Source: Neptunicoccus cionae
GTDB taxonomy: Bacteria > Pseudomonadota > Alphaproteobacteria > Rhodobacterales > Rhodobacteraceae
Direction: 5' to 3'
DNA length: 64,000 nt
NCBI RefSeq assembly: GCF_002860325.1
Contig: NZ_PKOJ01000001.1
Span: 310,001-374,000 of the forward strand
The position numbers were made by a program, and so were the translations under genes. This document shows, piece after piece, positions 46,420-55,232 of this stretch; the stretch's first letter is position 1, and each line of letters starts with the position of its first letter. Below the pieces are notes generated by a model, which was not told the origin of the DNA, did not search any database, and saw nothing but the letters and a program-made list of their open reading frames with translations.

Positions 46420-47703
46420 ATGTCCAGCAAGAGCCTTGGCGAGACCCTGATCCGAAGTGCCGCGCGCATCACCGAACCGCTGATGCAGCACGAACTGGCC
46501 CGCCGCGTTGCCCGTGGCCATGAAGACGCCAACCGTGCCCATGAACGGCAGGGCAAAAGCGATCTTATCCGCCCTGAAGGCGTGCTGGTCTGGTGCCACA
46601 CTCATGACATGCAGGGCGCGCTGAACCTGATCGGGGTCATTGGCCAGATCCATGCGCAACTGCCCGAGATCACCTTTCTGGTAACGACACAGATCCGGAT
46701 CAAGGACTATGTCTTTGCCATGCGGATGCCGGCGCGTACCCTGCATCAATACGCGCCTCTGGATAAACTGGCGGCGGTGGAGCGGTTTCTGGATCACTGG
46801 CAACCGGATCTGTGTGTCTGGACGGACGACCTGTTGATGCCCGTCCTGAACACAGCCAGTGCAAGACGGGGTATCCCTTCGGTGTTGGCAGATCTTGGTA
46901 ATGTGGGGGGGAGCGGTCCGCAGTTCCGCTGGATGTCGCGGGTTTCCAAATCCGCGCTGCGCAGTTTTGAAACAATCCTGACCGCAGATGAAGCAACCGC
47001 ACAGGCCGTGCGCGGCTTCGGGGTAGAGGCCAGCGTAATGGGACGCCTTTGTGAGGAAACGCTCGCCTTGCCCCATGATGAAACCCGCCGCGCGAAACTC
47101 TCGCGACAGTTGGACGGCCGTCCGGTCTGGCTGGCGGCGAAAGTGGCGCAGACAGAGATCAGTCAGGTGCTCGACGCGCATAGTCAGGCGATGCGTATGA
47201 CCCACCGCCTGCTGCTGATAATTGTTCCCGTCAGTCCGGAGGATGTACCTTCGGTTAAGACGGCCTGTGACGCGGCCGGAATTGTCTGGCGCTGCAGCGA
47301 CGATCTCGACGATCTCCCCCCCCGCACCGATGTGATCATTGCGCGGGGGCTGGACGGACTTGGCCTGTGGTACCAACTGGCTGCTGTGTGTTTTCTCGGA
47401 GGCTCTCTGGTGGAGCGGGGCGGCCATACGCCGCTGGAGGCCGCAGGGCTGGGTTCTGCCATCATCCATGGCCCCCATGTGGACAATTACGCCGATATTT
47501 ACCTGCGCTTGCAACAGGCGGGTGCGGCGATCGAGGTCAACTCTGTTCCCTCACTCGCAGAGGCCGTAAGCGAATTGATCGTGCCGGACCGCGCCGCGGA
47601 GATGGCCCATGCAGGCTGGCACGTGTGTTCGGAAGGGGCAGATGCAACAGACGAACTGGTAGAAGTGCTCTGGGATATGATTCCGATGGGGGCGTCCCTA
47701 TGA
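46420..47703 (+). CDS. waaA: 3-deoxy-D-manno-octulosonic acid (Kdo) transferase
   Basis: Inner-membrane glycosyltransferase that adds Kdo to lipid IVA. It is 427 residues. The N-terminal half has WCHTHDMQGALNLIGVI and VTTQIRIKD; the C-terminal nucleotide-sugar half has GGSLVERGGHTPLEAAGLGS and IIHGPHVDNYADIY, the GT30 signature. The WCHTHDMQGA form is the Rhodobacteraceae variant of the usual WxHxxSxGE, lacking the Glu at the expected place. The stop overlaps lpxK by four bases. Confidence 0.88.
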   Translation: MSSKSLGETLIRSAARITEPLMQHELARRVARGHEDANRAHERQGKSDLIRPEGVLVWCHTHDMQGALNLIGVIGQIHAQLPEITFLVTTQIRIKDYVFAMRMPARTLHQYAPLDKLAAVERFLDHWQPDLCVWTDDLLMPVLNTASARRGIPSVLADLGNVGGSGPQFRWMSRVSKSALRSFETILTADEATAQAVRGFGVEASVMGRLCEETLALPHDETRRAKLSRQLDGRPVWLAAKVAQTEISQVLDAHSQAMRMTHRLLLIIVPVSPEDVPSVKTACDAAGIVWRCSDDLDDLPPRTDVIIARGLDGLGLWYQLAAVCFLGGSLVERGGHTPLEAAGLGSAIIHGPHVDNYADIYLRLQQAGAAIEVNSVPSLAEAVSELIVPDRAAEMAHAGWHVCSEGADATDELVEVLWDMIPMGASL

Positions 47704-48698
47704 AGCCGCCTGCATTTTGGTATGCACCACAGTCCGCACCCGGATTTTGGCCATATGTGCTGTCACCCCTCTCTGCGCTTTGGCGCTTTGGCGCTGCGCG
47801 ACGGCACGCCAAGGGGCGGCACCTGCGGGTGCCGGTGCCGGTGATTTGCGTCGGTAACATCAACATCGGCGGCACCGGAAAGACACCGACAGTGATTGCC
47901 CTTTTGGGCTTGCTGGCCGAAATGGGGATGCGCCCCCATGTGGTCTCCAAAGGTTACGGCGGACAGGCAATCGGGCCGCTGCGGGTGGATGAGGTGACAC
48001 ACACCGCCAGCGATGTAGGTGACGAGCCCTTGTTGCTGGCTGCATTCGGTCCGTGTTGGGTCGCCAAGGACCGCGCGGCGGGTGCCGAGGCTGCCGTGGC
48101 CGCAGGCGCAGATGTGATCATTCTGGATGACGGCATGCAAAATCCCGATCTGGTGAAGGATTTTACCATCACCGTGGTGGATGCTGCTGTGGGCTTTGGC
48201 AACGGGCGGGTTTTGCCTGCCGGACCTTTGCGCCAGACCCTTGAAAGCGGGTTGGCGCAGGCGGATATGGTCCTGTCCATTGGCCCGCCAGAGGCGCAAA
48301 AGGCTTTTGCGACCGCATGGCCCGATCTTGGCGGCGTGCCCCTATTGCGTGCCGAGTTGAAGCCGCTTGAAACCGGAATGCTCTGGCAGGATCTGCGGGC
48401 CTTTGCCTTTGCCGGAATTGGCCGGCCAGAGAAATTCTTTGAAACCTTGCGGGCAAGCGGTGCCACAGTCGTGGCGACACGGTCTTTCGGGGATCACGAG
48501 ACCCTGTCGGATACGCTGCTCAAGCGGATGGAGAGCGAGGCCGAGAGTTTGAGCGCGCAGATGGTGACCACCGAAAAAGACGCCGTGCGCCTGCCCCGTA
48601 GTTTCCGTCACAAAGTCGTAACCCTGCCGGTGCGCCTGTCGGTTGAAGAACCGGAACGTCTGGCAGAGTTGCTGGAACCGGTTGTCGCGCGCAACTAG
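47700..48698 (+). CDS. lpxK: tetraacyldisaccharide 4'-kinase
   Basis: Phosphorylates lipid A precursor at the 4' position using ATP at the inner membrane. It is 332 residues. PPAFWYAP and an amphipathic N-terminal helix precede the P-loop NINIGGTGKTPTVIALLG (57-63); ILDDGMQNPDL is the Walker B region. The ATG overlaps the waaA stop (ATGA), so lipid A phosphorylation and Kdo addition are made together. Confidence 0.95.
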   Translation: MKPPAFWYAPQSAPGFWPYVLSPLSALWRFGAARRHAKGRHLRVPVPVICVGNINIGGTGKTPTVIALLGLLAEMGMRPHVVSKGYGGQAIGPLRVDEVTHTASDVGDEPLLLAAFGPCWVAKDRAAGAEAAVAAGADVIILDDGMQNPDLVKDFTITVVDAAVGFGNGRVLPAGPLRQTLESGLAQADMVLSIGPPEAQKAFATAWPDLGGVPLLRAELKPLETGMLWQDLRAFAFAGIGRPEKFFETLRASGATVVATRSFGDHETLSDTLLKRMESEAESLSAQMVTTEKDAVRLPRSFRHKVVTLPVRLSVEEPERLAELLEPVVARN

Positions 48699-48729
48699 GC
48701 TCGTTCCGCGGTGCCGCGGCGTGTGGATC

Positions 48730-48753
48730 TGGATATTTTTAGCCAGAAGAAGC
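48730..48753 (+). repeat. dispersed intergenic motif copy 3
   Basis: TGGATATTTTTAGCCAGAAG and following AAGC, related to the copies at 7187 and 7324. It lies about 30 bases past the lpxK stop. Confidence 0.4.
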
Positions 48754-48894
48754 TGGCGTGTTCGGCTTGGATCGCTGGCGCGGTGAAAAGCTGTTATAAG
48801 TGGGGCGGAGCGTGGTTTTACATCACAATCGGCTTGCGCTTTCACCAGCGCTGCGTAGCCTACGGCGCAAACGAGTTTACAATAGGATGACGTG

Positions 48895-50013
48895 ATGAAC
48901 AGTGCAGTTGACCCCGATGGTTTGATGGAATTTTCGGTGGTGTTCACCGACCGGTCTTTGAACCATATGAGCAAGGCATTCCAGCAGGTCATGCTGGATA
49001 TTTCCGGCATGTTGAAAGAAGTCTACAAGGCCGAGGGTGTTGCGATTGTTCCGGGGGGTGGCACCTACGGGATGGAAGCTGTGGCCCGCCAGTTTGCCGC
49101 CGGTAAAAAGGCGCTGGTGATCCGCAACGGCTGGTTCTCCTATCGTTGGACCCAAATCTTCGAGGCTGGCGGCATTCCGGCCAGCGAAACCGTGATGAAG
49201 GCCCGTCCGGTGGCCAATGAAACCGCATCGCCGTTTGCCCCGGCGCCGATTGGCGAAGTGGTGGCAAAAATTGCCGAGGAACAGCCCGATGTGGTTTTTG
49301 CCCCCCATGTGGAGACTTCCAGCGGGATGATCCTGCCGGAGGAATATATCACCGCTGTGGCCGAGGCGGTTCACGCCTATGGCGGGCTGTTTGTACTGGA
49401 TTGTATCGCTTCGGGCTGTGTCTGGGTGGACATGCAGAAAACCGGCGTCGATATTCTGATCTCCGCCCCGCAAAAGGGCTGGTCTGCATCACCCTCTGCC
49501 GGTCTGGTCATGATGGGCGAACGGGCGCTGGCCAAGATTGGCGAGACGCAAAGCAGTTCTTTCGCCTGTGATCTGGGTAAGTGGTATTCCATCATGCAGG
49601 CCTATGAAAACGGCGGCCACGCCTATCACGCTACCATGCCCACCGATTCATTGCGGTCCTTCCGCGATACCATGCTGGAAACCAAAAACTACGGGTTTGA
49701 CAAGGTCTGCGCCGAGCAATTGGAACTTGGTGCAGCGGTGCGAAAGCTGCTGGCGGAAAAGGGCTTTACCAGTGTGGCGGCGGACGGGTTCGGCGCGCCG
49801 GGTGTGGTGGTCAGCTACACCGATGATTCCGACATCCAGAACGGCAGCAAATTTGCCGCCCAAGGGATGCAGATCGCAGCTGGTGTGCCGTTGATGTGTG
49901 ACGAGCCTGCGGATTACAAATCCTTCCGTCTGGGGTTGTTTGGTCTGGACAAGCTGCATGACGTGGATGGTGCGGTGGCCAAGCTGCGCAAGGCGCTGGA
50001 TGCGGTGGCCTGA
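48895..50013 (+). CDS. class-V aminotransferase (alanine/serine-glyoxylate type)
   Basis: A 372-residue PLP enzyme of fold type I, group V. VPGGGTYGMEAVARQFA binds the phosphate; VLDCIASGCVWVDMQKTGVD leads to the PLP Lys in SAPQKGWSASPSAGLVMM. It would transfer amino groups between alanine or serine and glyoxylate, or do a related reaction. The ATG at 48895 has AGGA eight bases upstream; a GTG sits one codon before. The fadJ-like gene follows after about 48 bases. Confidence 0.88.
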   Translation: MNSAVDPDGLMEFSVVFTDRSLNHMSKAFQQVMLDISGMLKEVYKAEGVAIVPGGGTYGMEAVARQFAAGKKALVIRNGWFSYRWTQIFEAGGIPASETVMKARPVANETASPFAPAPIGEVVAKIAEEQPDVVFAPHVETSSGMILPEEYITAVAEAVHAYGGLFVLDCIASGCVWVDMQKTGVDILISAPQKGWSASPSAGLVMMGERALAKIGETQSSSFACDLGKWYSIMQAYENGGHAYHATMPTDSLRSFRDTMLETKNYGFDKVCAEQLELGAAVRKLLAEKGFTSVAADGFGAPGVVVSYTDDSDIQNGSKFAAQGMQIAAGVPLMCDEPADYKSFRLGLFGLDKLHDVDGAVAKLRKALDAVA

Positions 50014-50061
50014 TCAGGGACAGGCTGACGGATTGACGGAACAAGCTGAGGAAACAGGACG

Positions 50062-52038
50062 ATGACGGCAGTAACAATGGAAATGACAGACGGTATTGCC
50101 GTTATCACGGTAGACAATCCTCCGGTGAATGCGCTGGGCCACGGGGTCCGTCAGGGGCTGGCGGATGCGGTGGCGCAGACCGATGCGGATGATGCGGTGC
50201 AGGCGGTGGTTCTGATCGCGGCCGGTCGAACCTTTATGGCCGGGGCCGAGATCAAGGAATTTGGCAAGCCGATGCAGGACCCGAACCTGCCCGATGTTGT
50301 TCTGGCGATTGAAGCGGCTCGCAAGCCCTGGATCGCCGCGATCCACGGCACAGCGCTTGGCGGTGGTCTGGAAGTGGCGCTGGGCTGTCATTACCGGATC
50401 GTGGATGCCCGCGCCAAGCTGGGACTGCCAGAGGTGCATCTGGGCCTTATTCCGGGGGCGGGCGGGACTGTTCGGCTGCCCCGCGTTGTGCCAGTGGCCC
50501 GCGCTGCGGAAATGGTGGCAACAGGGCGTCCGGTCCGTGCGCAGGATGCGGTGCAAATCGGGCTGGCCGACCGGAAATCCGGCGGCGATCTGAGAGCGGA
50601 TGCTATCGCCTTTGCCCGTGAAATTGCCGGCGATCCCCTGCCCGAAGCCCTTGTGAACCGTGCGCCGGTGGATGCACCGGATGAGGAAAGCTGGCGCGAC
50701 ATAGCGGGCAAGCTGGTTTCCAAAGCACGGGGGCAGAATTCGGTGATCCGCGCCGTGGATGCCATCGGAGAATCCGTGCGGCTGGACGGAACAGCGGCGC
50801 TGGCGGTGGAGCGGCAGGTGTTTTCAGACCTGATGGCTGATCCGCAATCGGCGGCCTTGCGTCATGTGTTCTTTGCGGAACGTTCCGTTGGCAAGCTGCC
50901 GGAACTGCGCGGCGTTGCGCCCCGCCCGCTGTCCCATGTGGGGGTAATTGGCGGTGGCACGATGGGGGCAGGTATTGCCGTGGCGCTGCTGTTGTCCGGC
51001 CTGCATGTCACAATGATCGAACGGGATTCCGAAGCGCTGTCTGCCGGTCAGAACCGCGTCGCCGATACGCTGATGGCCAGTGTCCAGCGGGGGCTGATTT
51101 CACCGGACAAGCGCGATACGCTTTTAAAAGGGTTTATCGGTTCGGTCGAATACGACTCTCTGGCACAGGCCGATCTGGTGATCGAAGCGGTGTTTGAGGA
51201 TATGGAGGTCAAGAAACAGGTGTTTGCCGCGCTTGACGCTGCCACACGGCCCGATGCGGTGCTGGCCACCAATACCTCTTATCTGGATGTGAACGAGATC
51301 GCCGCCAGCGTGGCGGATCCCTCCCGCGTGTTGGGGCTGCATTTCTTCTCTCCCGCCCATGTGATGAAACTGCTGGAAATCGTGCGCCCCGATAAGGTGG
51401 CGGATGATGTACTGGCAACGGGATTCGCGCTCGGGCGGCAGTTGGGCAAGATCGCGGTGCCTGCGGGGGTTTGTGACGGGTTTATCGGCAACCGCATCCT
51501 GTCGGCCTACCGGCGGGAGTGTGACTATATGGTTGAGGATGGGGCGACACCGCAGGAAGTGGACAGCGCGATGAAAGCCTATGGTTTCCCGATGGGCATT
51601 TTTGCCATGCAGGATATGGCAGGGCTGGACATCGGCTGGGCCGCCCGCAAACGCCGCGCCCCGACCCGCGATCCGAAGGAAAGATACGTGTCCATTGCGG
51701 ATCGTCTGTGCGAACTGGGGCGCTTCGGGCAGAAAACCGGCGCGGGCTGGTTCAACTACCCCGATGGCAGCCGCAGGGGAGAACCGGATCCGCAGGTCGC
51801 AGCGATCATTGCAGAGGAAGCGAAGAAAAACGGTGTTGAGCAGCGGGATTTTACCGCCGAGGAAATCATGGACCGCATCCTCGGTGCGATGGTGTCCGAA
51901 GGCAAAGCCATTCTGGACGAAGGCATTGCCGCCAGCCCCGAGGCCATCGATGTGGTTATGATCAACGGTTACGGCTTCCCACGCTGGCGCGGAGGCCCGA
52001 TGTTTGCTGCACGGACGGCGGAACAGGGCAATGGCTGA
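50062..52038 (+). CDS. fadJ: FadJ-like multifunctional enoyl-CoA hydratase / 3-hydroxyacyl-CoA dehydrogenase (short C-terminus)
   Basis: A 658-residue beta-oxidation enzyme. The hydratase domain is ~1-180 (GRTFMAGAEIKEF, LPEVHLGLIPGAGGTVRLP); the dehydrogenase starts near 293 with VGVIGGGTMGAGIAVALLLS; FSPAHVMKLLEIV and two C-terminal helical domains follow. The second of these ends at PRWRGGPMFAARTAEQGNG. Homologues usually continue about 45 residues past the GGPM motif, so this protein looks truncated where the thioesterase gene begins. The ATG has GAGGAAACAGGA upstream. Confidence 0.9.
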   Translation: MTAVTMEMTDGIAVITVDNPPVNALGHGVRQGLADAVAQTDADDAVQAVVLIAAGRTFMAGAEIKEFGKPMQDPNLPDVVLAIEAARKPWIAAIHGTALGGGLEVALGCHYRIVDARAKLGLPEVHLGLIPGAGGTVRLPRVVPVARAAEMVATGRPVRAQDAVQIGLADRKSGGDLRADAIAFAREIAGDPLPEALVNRAPVDAPDEESWRDIAGKLVSKARGQNSVIRAVDAIGESVRLDGTAALAVERQVFSDLMADPQSAALRHVFFAERSVGKLPELRGVAPRPLSHVGVIGGGTMGAGIAVALLLSGLHVTMIERDSEALSAGQNRVADTLMASVQRGLISPDKRDTLLKGFIGSVEYDSLAQADLVIEAVFEDMEVKKQVFAALDAATRPDAVLATNTSYLDVNEIAASVADPSRVLGLHFFSPAHVMKLLEIVRPDKVADDVLATGFALGRQLGKIAVPAGVCDGFIGNRILSAYRRECDYMVEDGATPQEVDSAMKAYGFPMGIFAMQDMAGLDIGWAARKRRAPTRDPKERYVSIADRLCELGRFGQKTGAGWFNYPDGSRRGEPDPQVAAIIAEEAKKNGVEQRDFTAEEIMDRILGAMVSEGKAILDEGIAASPEAIDVVMINGYGFPRWRGGPMFAARTAEQGNG

Positions 52039-52450
52039 TCCTGTTCACACCACGACCCAAGTGGTCCGGTTCCAGCATTGCGATCCGGCGGGGATTGTGT
52101 TTTATCCCCGCTATTTCGAGATGCTGAACCTGACAGTAGAAGAATTCTTCGAACAAACCGCAGGCTGGTCGTTCCACAGGATGCACGAAGAACTGAAGAC
52201 CTCCGTGCCGACGGTGCATATCGAAACAGATTTCACCGAAGTGTCGAGGCTGGAGGACCGACTGGATTTCCGGTTGCGCATTTCCCGTCTGGGCGGGCGC
52301 AGTCTTGATCTCTCGATTGTAGCGCTTTGCGGGGCTGAACAGCGCCTGAGTGCGCGGATTACCCTTGTCTGCGTGGATTTTATCAAAAAACATGCGGTAC
52401 CTTGGCCCGAACCGCTTCGAAAACTGTTAGAACCTTTATCAGAGGGATGA
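52031..52450 (+). CDS. 4HBT-family acyl-CoA thioesterase
   Basis: A 139-residue hot-dog-fold thioesterase. FQHCDPAGIVFYPRYFEMLN is the 4-hydroxybenzoyl-CoA thioesterase motif with the catalytic Asp. It cleaves short or aromatic acyl-CoA. The ATG at 52031 lies within the last codons of the fadJ-like gene (8-base overlap), so it is co-translated and likely frees the acyl product or CoA from the beta-oxidation intermediate. Confidence 0.9.
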   Translation: MADPVHTTTQVVRFQHCDPAGIVFYPRYFEMLNLTVEEFFEQTAGWSFHRMHEELKTSVPTVHIETDFTEVSRLEDRLDFRLRISRLGGRSLDLSIVALCGAEQRLSARITLVCVDFIKKHAVPWPEPLRKLLEPLSEG

Positions 52451-52451
52451 C

Positions 52452-53459
52452 ATGGACCTGACACGGCGGCAGATGATGGCACTTACGGGGGCGGCTTTCG
52501 TCAGCCCTGTCAGCGGAACGGCCGAGGTTCTGCCCGCTTTCATCCCCACCGCTGTGATTGACGCTGCTTTTGATATGACACGGCGCAAGGGTATGATGGA
52601 GATGCTGGTGGCACGCAAGGTGCGCACTGTGTTTCGCTATTACGCCTATAAGGACCAGCCCGAGCGCAACCTGCCCCACAAAGTGCTGCGCCGCCACGAA
52701 GCCGAGGCGCTGTGGGATGCAGGGATAAACATCGGCGCAGTCTTCCAATACAACAACGACAAGCTGGAGAGCATCACACCGGAGCGCGGGCAGGCGGATG
52801 CGGAGCATGCGCTTGATTATGCGCAGAACACGATCGGCCAGCCGGCAGGTTCGGCAATCTATTTCGGTGTGGACGGCAGTTGGAACGGCCCTGCGCAACT
52901 GGCCGGTGTCATGGCCTATTTCGAATCCGTGCGCCGCGTGTTCCAGCAGAACGGCAACCGCTACCGTGTTGGGGCCTATGGCTCGGGGCTGGTGCTCGGG
53001 CGGTTGCTGGATGTAGGGCTGACGGATCTGACGTGGCTTGCCCTGTCGCGGGGCTGGCCCGACACACGGCAGTTCTACAATCAGGAGCGGTGGAACCTGT
53101 TCCAGTTTTCCCACCATCTCTGGTTCGGAAAAAATCAGGTGGACGGGAACGTGATCAATCCGGTCGCGCCGGATTTCGGGGACTTCTCGCGCACGTCTGT
53201 CGGGCAACCTGCGGATTTCGGAACGGCGTTCTTGTTGAAGGACCAGTTCTATTTTTCAAGCCGCCGTAAGGCTGCGGTATATGAAAAGCCGGATACAAGT
53301 GCCAAAGTGGTCCGGTCCCTGACACTGGCCTACAACCCGATTGTGTTAAAATCCATTAAGGACTGGCACGCGGTGTCGCTGGACGGGACGGACCGGATCG
53401 CAGGCTATGTCCGCGCCGAAGTGTTGACCACCTCGGCGCAGATGCCAGCCTATCAATAG
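52452..53459 (+). CDS. Tat-exported DUF1906 glycoside-hydrolase-like protein with SH3-like tail
   Basis: A 335-residue exported protein. The N-terminus MDLTRRQMMALTGAAFVS has twin Arg followed by a hydrophobic stretch, a Tat signal. Residues ~33-245 fit the DUF1906 TIM-barrel fold (FRYYAYKDQPERNLPHKVL, GSAIYFGVDGSWNGPAQLAG). The last ~65 residues (AVYEKPDTSAKVVRSLTLAY) fit a bacterial SH3-type wall-binding module. Mycobacterial Rv2525c, also Tat-exported, has the same core. The role is probably in cell-wall glycan processing. The stop is five bases from the convergent CoA transferase. Confidence 0.8.
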   Translation: MDLTRRQMMALTGAAFVSPVSGTAEVLPAFIPTAVIDAAFDMTRRKGMMEMLVARKVRTVFRYYAYKDQPERNLPHKVLRRHEAEALWDAGINIGAVFQYNNDKLESITPERGQADAEHALDYAQNTIGQPAGSAIYFGVDGSWNGPAQLAGVMAYFESVRRVFQQNGNRYRVGAYGSGLVLGRLLDVGLTDLTWLALSRGWPDTRQFYNQERWNLFQFSHHLWFGKNQVDGNVINPVAPDFGDFSRTSVGQPADFGTAFLLKDQFYFSSRRKAAVYEKPDTSAKVVRSLTLAYNPIVLKSIKDWHAVSLDGTDRIAGYVRAEVLTTSAQMPAYQ

Positions 53460-53463
53460 CCGT

Positions 53464-54606
53464 TCAGGACGTTTTTTTCCCGAGCAGTTCTTCGGTATGC
53501 GCCCCAAGCTTGGGTGCTGCGTCTTTGGTGGCCAGATCGGCACCTGAGAAGCGGATCGGAGAGCGCACACCGGGCAGCCCGTCCAGTTCGATCTGCATGC
53601 CGCGGGACTGGACATGAGGGTCTTCGAACAGCTCTTTCATATTGTTGATCGGGCCGGCAGGAACCGTATTGGCATCACAGGCGGCCAGCAACTCTGCTTT
53701 AGTGTGCTTTCGGGTTTCTTCCTGTAGCACGGGCACCAGAACCTCGCGGTTTTTGACCCGCAACGGATTGGTCGTGTAATCCGCGTGGCTTGCCAGATCG
53801 GGGCGGCCCAGAACATCGCAGAAGCGGCGGTATTGGCCGTCATTGCCACAAGCGATAATCACATGCCCGTCCGATGTGGGCAGCACTTGATAGGGCACAA
53901 TATTGGGATGGGCGTTGCCTGTCAGACCGGGCGGGTTTCCGGTGGCCAGATAGTTCCACGCCTGATTGGCCGTCACTGCTGTGGCCACATCCAGCAGGGA
54001 CATATCAATGTGTTGCCCCTTGCCGGTTCTTTCTCGGTGGGCCAGCGCGGCCTGAATGGCGATCACAGAGTATAATCCGGTGAACAGGTCGGTAATCGCC
54101 ACGCCGCATTTCTGCGGTTCACCGTCAATTTCGCCGGTAATCGACATCAGGCCGGACATGCCCTGCATCAGAAAATCATATCCCGCCCGGGGGGCATAGG
54201 GGCCGGTCTGCCCGAAACCTGTGACCGAACAATAGACCAGACGGGGATTTGCCTCTTTCAGGCTGTCGTAATCCAGCCCGTATTTCGCCAGCCCGCCAAC
54301 CTTGAAGTTCTCGATCAGCACATCGGCTTCGCTGATCAGGCCCAGCAGGTCTGCCTTGCCCTCGGGGGTGCGGAAATCCACCACCACCGATTTCTTGCCG
54401 CGGTTGCAGGCATGGAAATAACCGGCGGCGACATCATCGCCCCGATCAATAAAGGGCGGGCCCCACTTGCGGGTATCATCGCCGTCCGGCGCTTCGATTT
54501 TGACAACTTCCGCCCCCAGATCGGCGAGCGTCTGGCCAGCCCACGGGCCAGCCAGAATACGGGCGAGTTCAACCACCCGCAGGCCATGTAATGGCGTATT
54601 TGTCAT
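53464..54606 (-). CDS. CaiB/BaiF (family III) CoA transferase
   Basis: A 380-residue CoA transferase that moves CoA between acids through an aspartyl-CoA thioester. LARILAGPWAGQTLADLGAE, VGFGQTGP-like TGFGQTGPYAPRAGYDF and HIDMSLLDV (catalytic Asp) are the family marks. The acceptor could be a dicarboxylate, carnitine-like compound or aromatic acid; the adjacent FadJ-like and thioesterase genes suggest acyl-CoA metabolism. The DsbA-like gene lies three bases upstream. Confidence 0.9.
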   Translation of the reverse strand: MTNTPLHGLRVVELARILAGPWAGQTLADLGAEVVKIEAPDGDDTRKWGPPFIDRGDDVAAGYFHACNRGKKSVVVDFRTPEGKADLLGLISEADVLIENFKVGGLAKYGLDYDSLKEANPRLVYCSVTGFGQTGPYAPRAGYDFLMQGMSGLMSITGEIDGEPQKCGVAITDLFTGLYSVIAIQAALAHRERTGKGQHIDMSLLDVATAVTANQAWNYLATGNPPGLTGNAHPNIVPYQVLPTSDGHVIIACGNDGQYRRFCDVLGRPDLASHADYTTNPLRVKNREVLVPVLQEETRKHTKAELLAACDANTVPAGPINNMKELFEDPHVQSRGMQIELDGLPGVRSPIRFSGADLATKDAAPKLGAHTEELLGKKTS

Positions 54607-54609
54607 GGA

Positions 54610-55215
54610 TCAGCTGCCAAGTTCGGCGTCGATGATCTTAGCCAGCTCGTCGTAGGGCAGGTTGCCGTATTTGGTACCGTTCACAAACAGGGTCGGCGTG
54701 GAGTTCACCTCGTCCGCTGTGGAGGTTTCCTGAAAACGGGCAACCATGGCTTCGGCCATTTTCTGATCGTTCAGGCATTCGTCCAGTTGTTCGTCGGACA
54801 GGCCGGCAATTTTGCCGATCTTGCGCATCTCTCCGACGATCTCAGCCGGTTCACCAGCGCGGGACCATTCGGCCTGACGTTTGTAGAGCATATCCGCAAT
54901 GCCAAAGAATTTGGACGGATCACAGCGGGCGATCATCGCGCCCCACAGACCGAACCGGTCAAAATAGACTTCGCGGTAAACAAAGTTGATCTTGTCCGTG
55001 TCGATGTAATTCGCTTTCAGCTGCGGATAGGTGTTGGCGTGGAAGCTGGCACAATGGGGGCAGGTGAAAGACGCGTATTCTGTCACTGTCACTTTGGCGA
55101 GTTCGTTGCCAAGGCGCATGTCCGGAACGGTTAGGGTCTCTTCCTGTGCGAAAGTGATAGAGCCAGGCAGTGTGGTCGCAGCCAGTGTGGCCAGTGCGGT
55201 ACGGCGGGTAATCAT
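54610..55215 (-). CDS. DsbA-family thiol-disulfide protein
   Basis: A 201-residue periplasmic thioredoxin-fold protein. The signal peptide is ~1-24 (TRRTALATLAATTLPGSITF), with twin Arg that may make it a Tat substrate. C52-P-H-C55 in FTCPHCASFH is the active site, and VNSTPTLFVNG has the cis-Pro loop. The helical insert ~95-165 is the DsbA-like long form. It follows the DUF721 gene by 17 bases; DUF721-DsbA next to mutY is a conserved alphaproteobacterial arrangement. Confidence 0.92.
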   Translation of the reverse strand: MITRRTALATLAATTLPGSITFAQEETLTVPDMRLGNELAKVTVTEYASFTCPHCASFHANTYPQLKANYIDTDKINFVYREVYFDRFGLWGAMIARCDPSKFFGIADMLYKRQAEWSRAGEPAEIVGEMRKIGKIAGLSDEQLDECLNDQKMAEAMVARFQETSTADEVNSTPTLFVNGTKYGNLPYDELAKIIDAELGS

Positions 55216-55232
55216 AACGGGAACCTCTTGGA

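Noticed and set aside
51968-52100. Frameshift explaining the short FadJ
   Set aside because: I looked for the missing C-terminus in the other frames and saw none; the thioesterase gene is intact there, so truncation fits better than a sequencing error.
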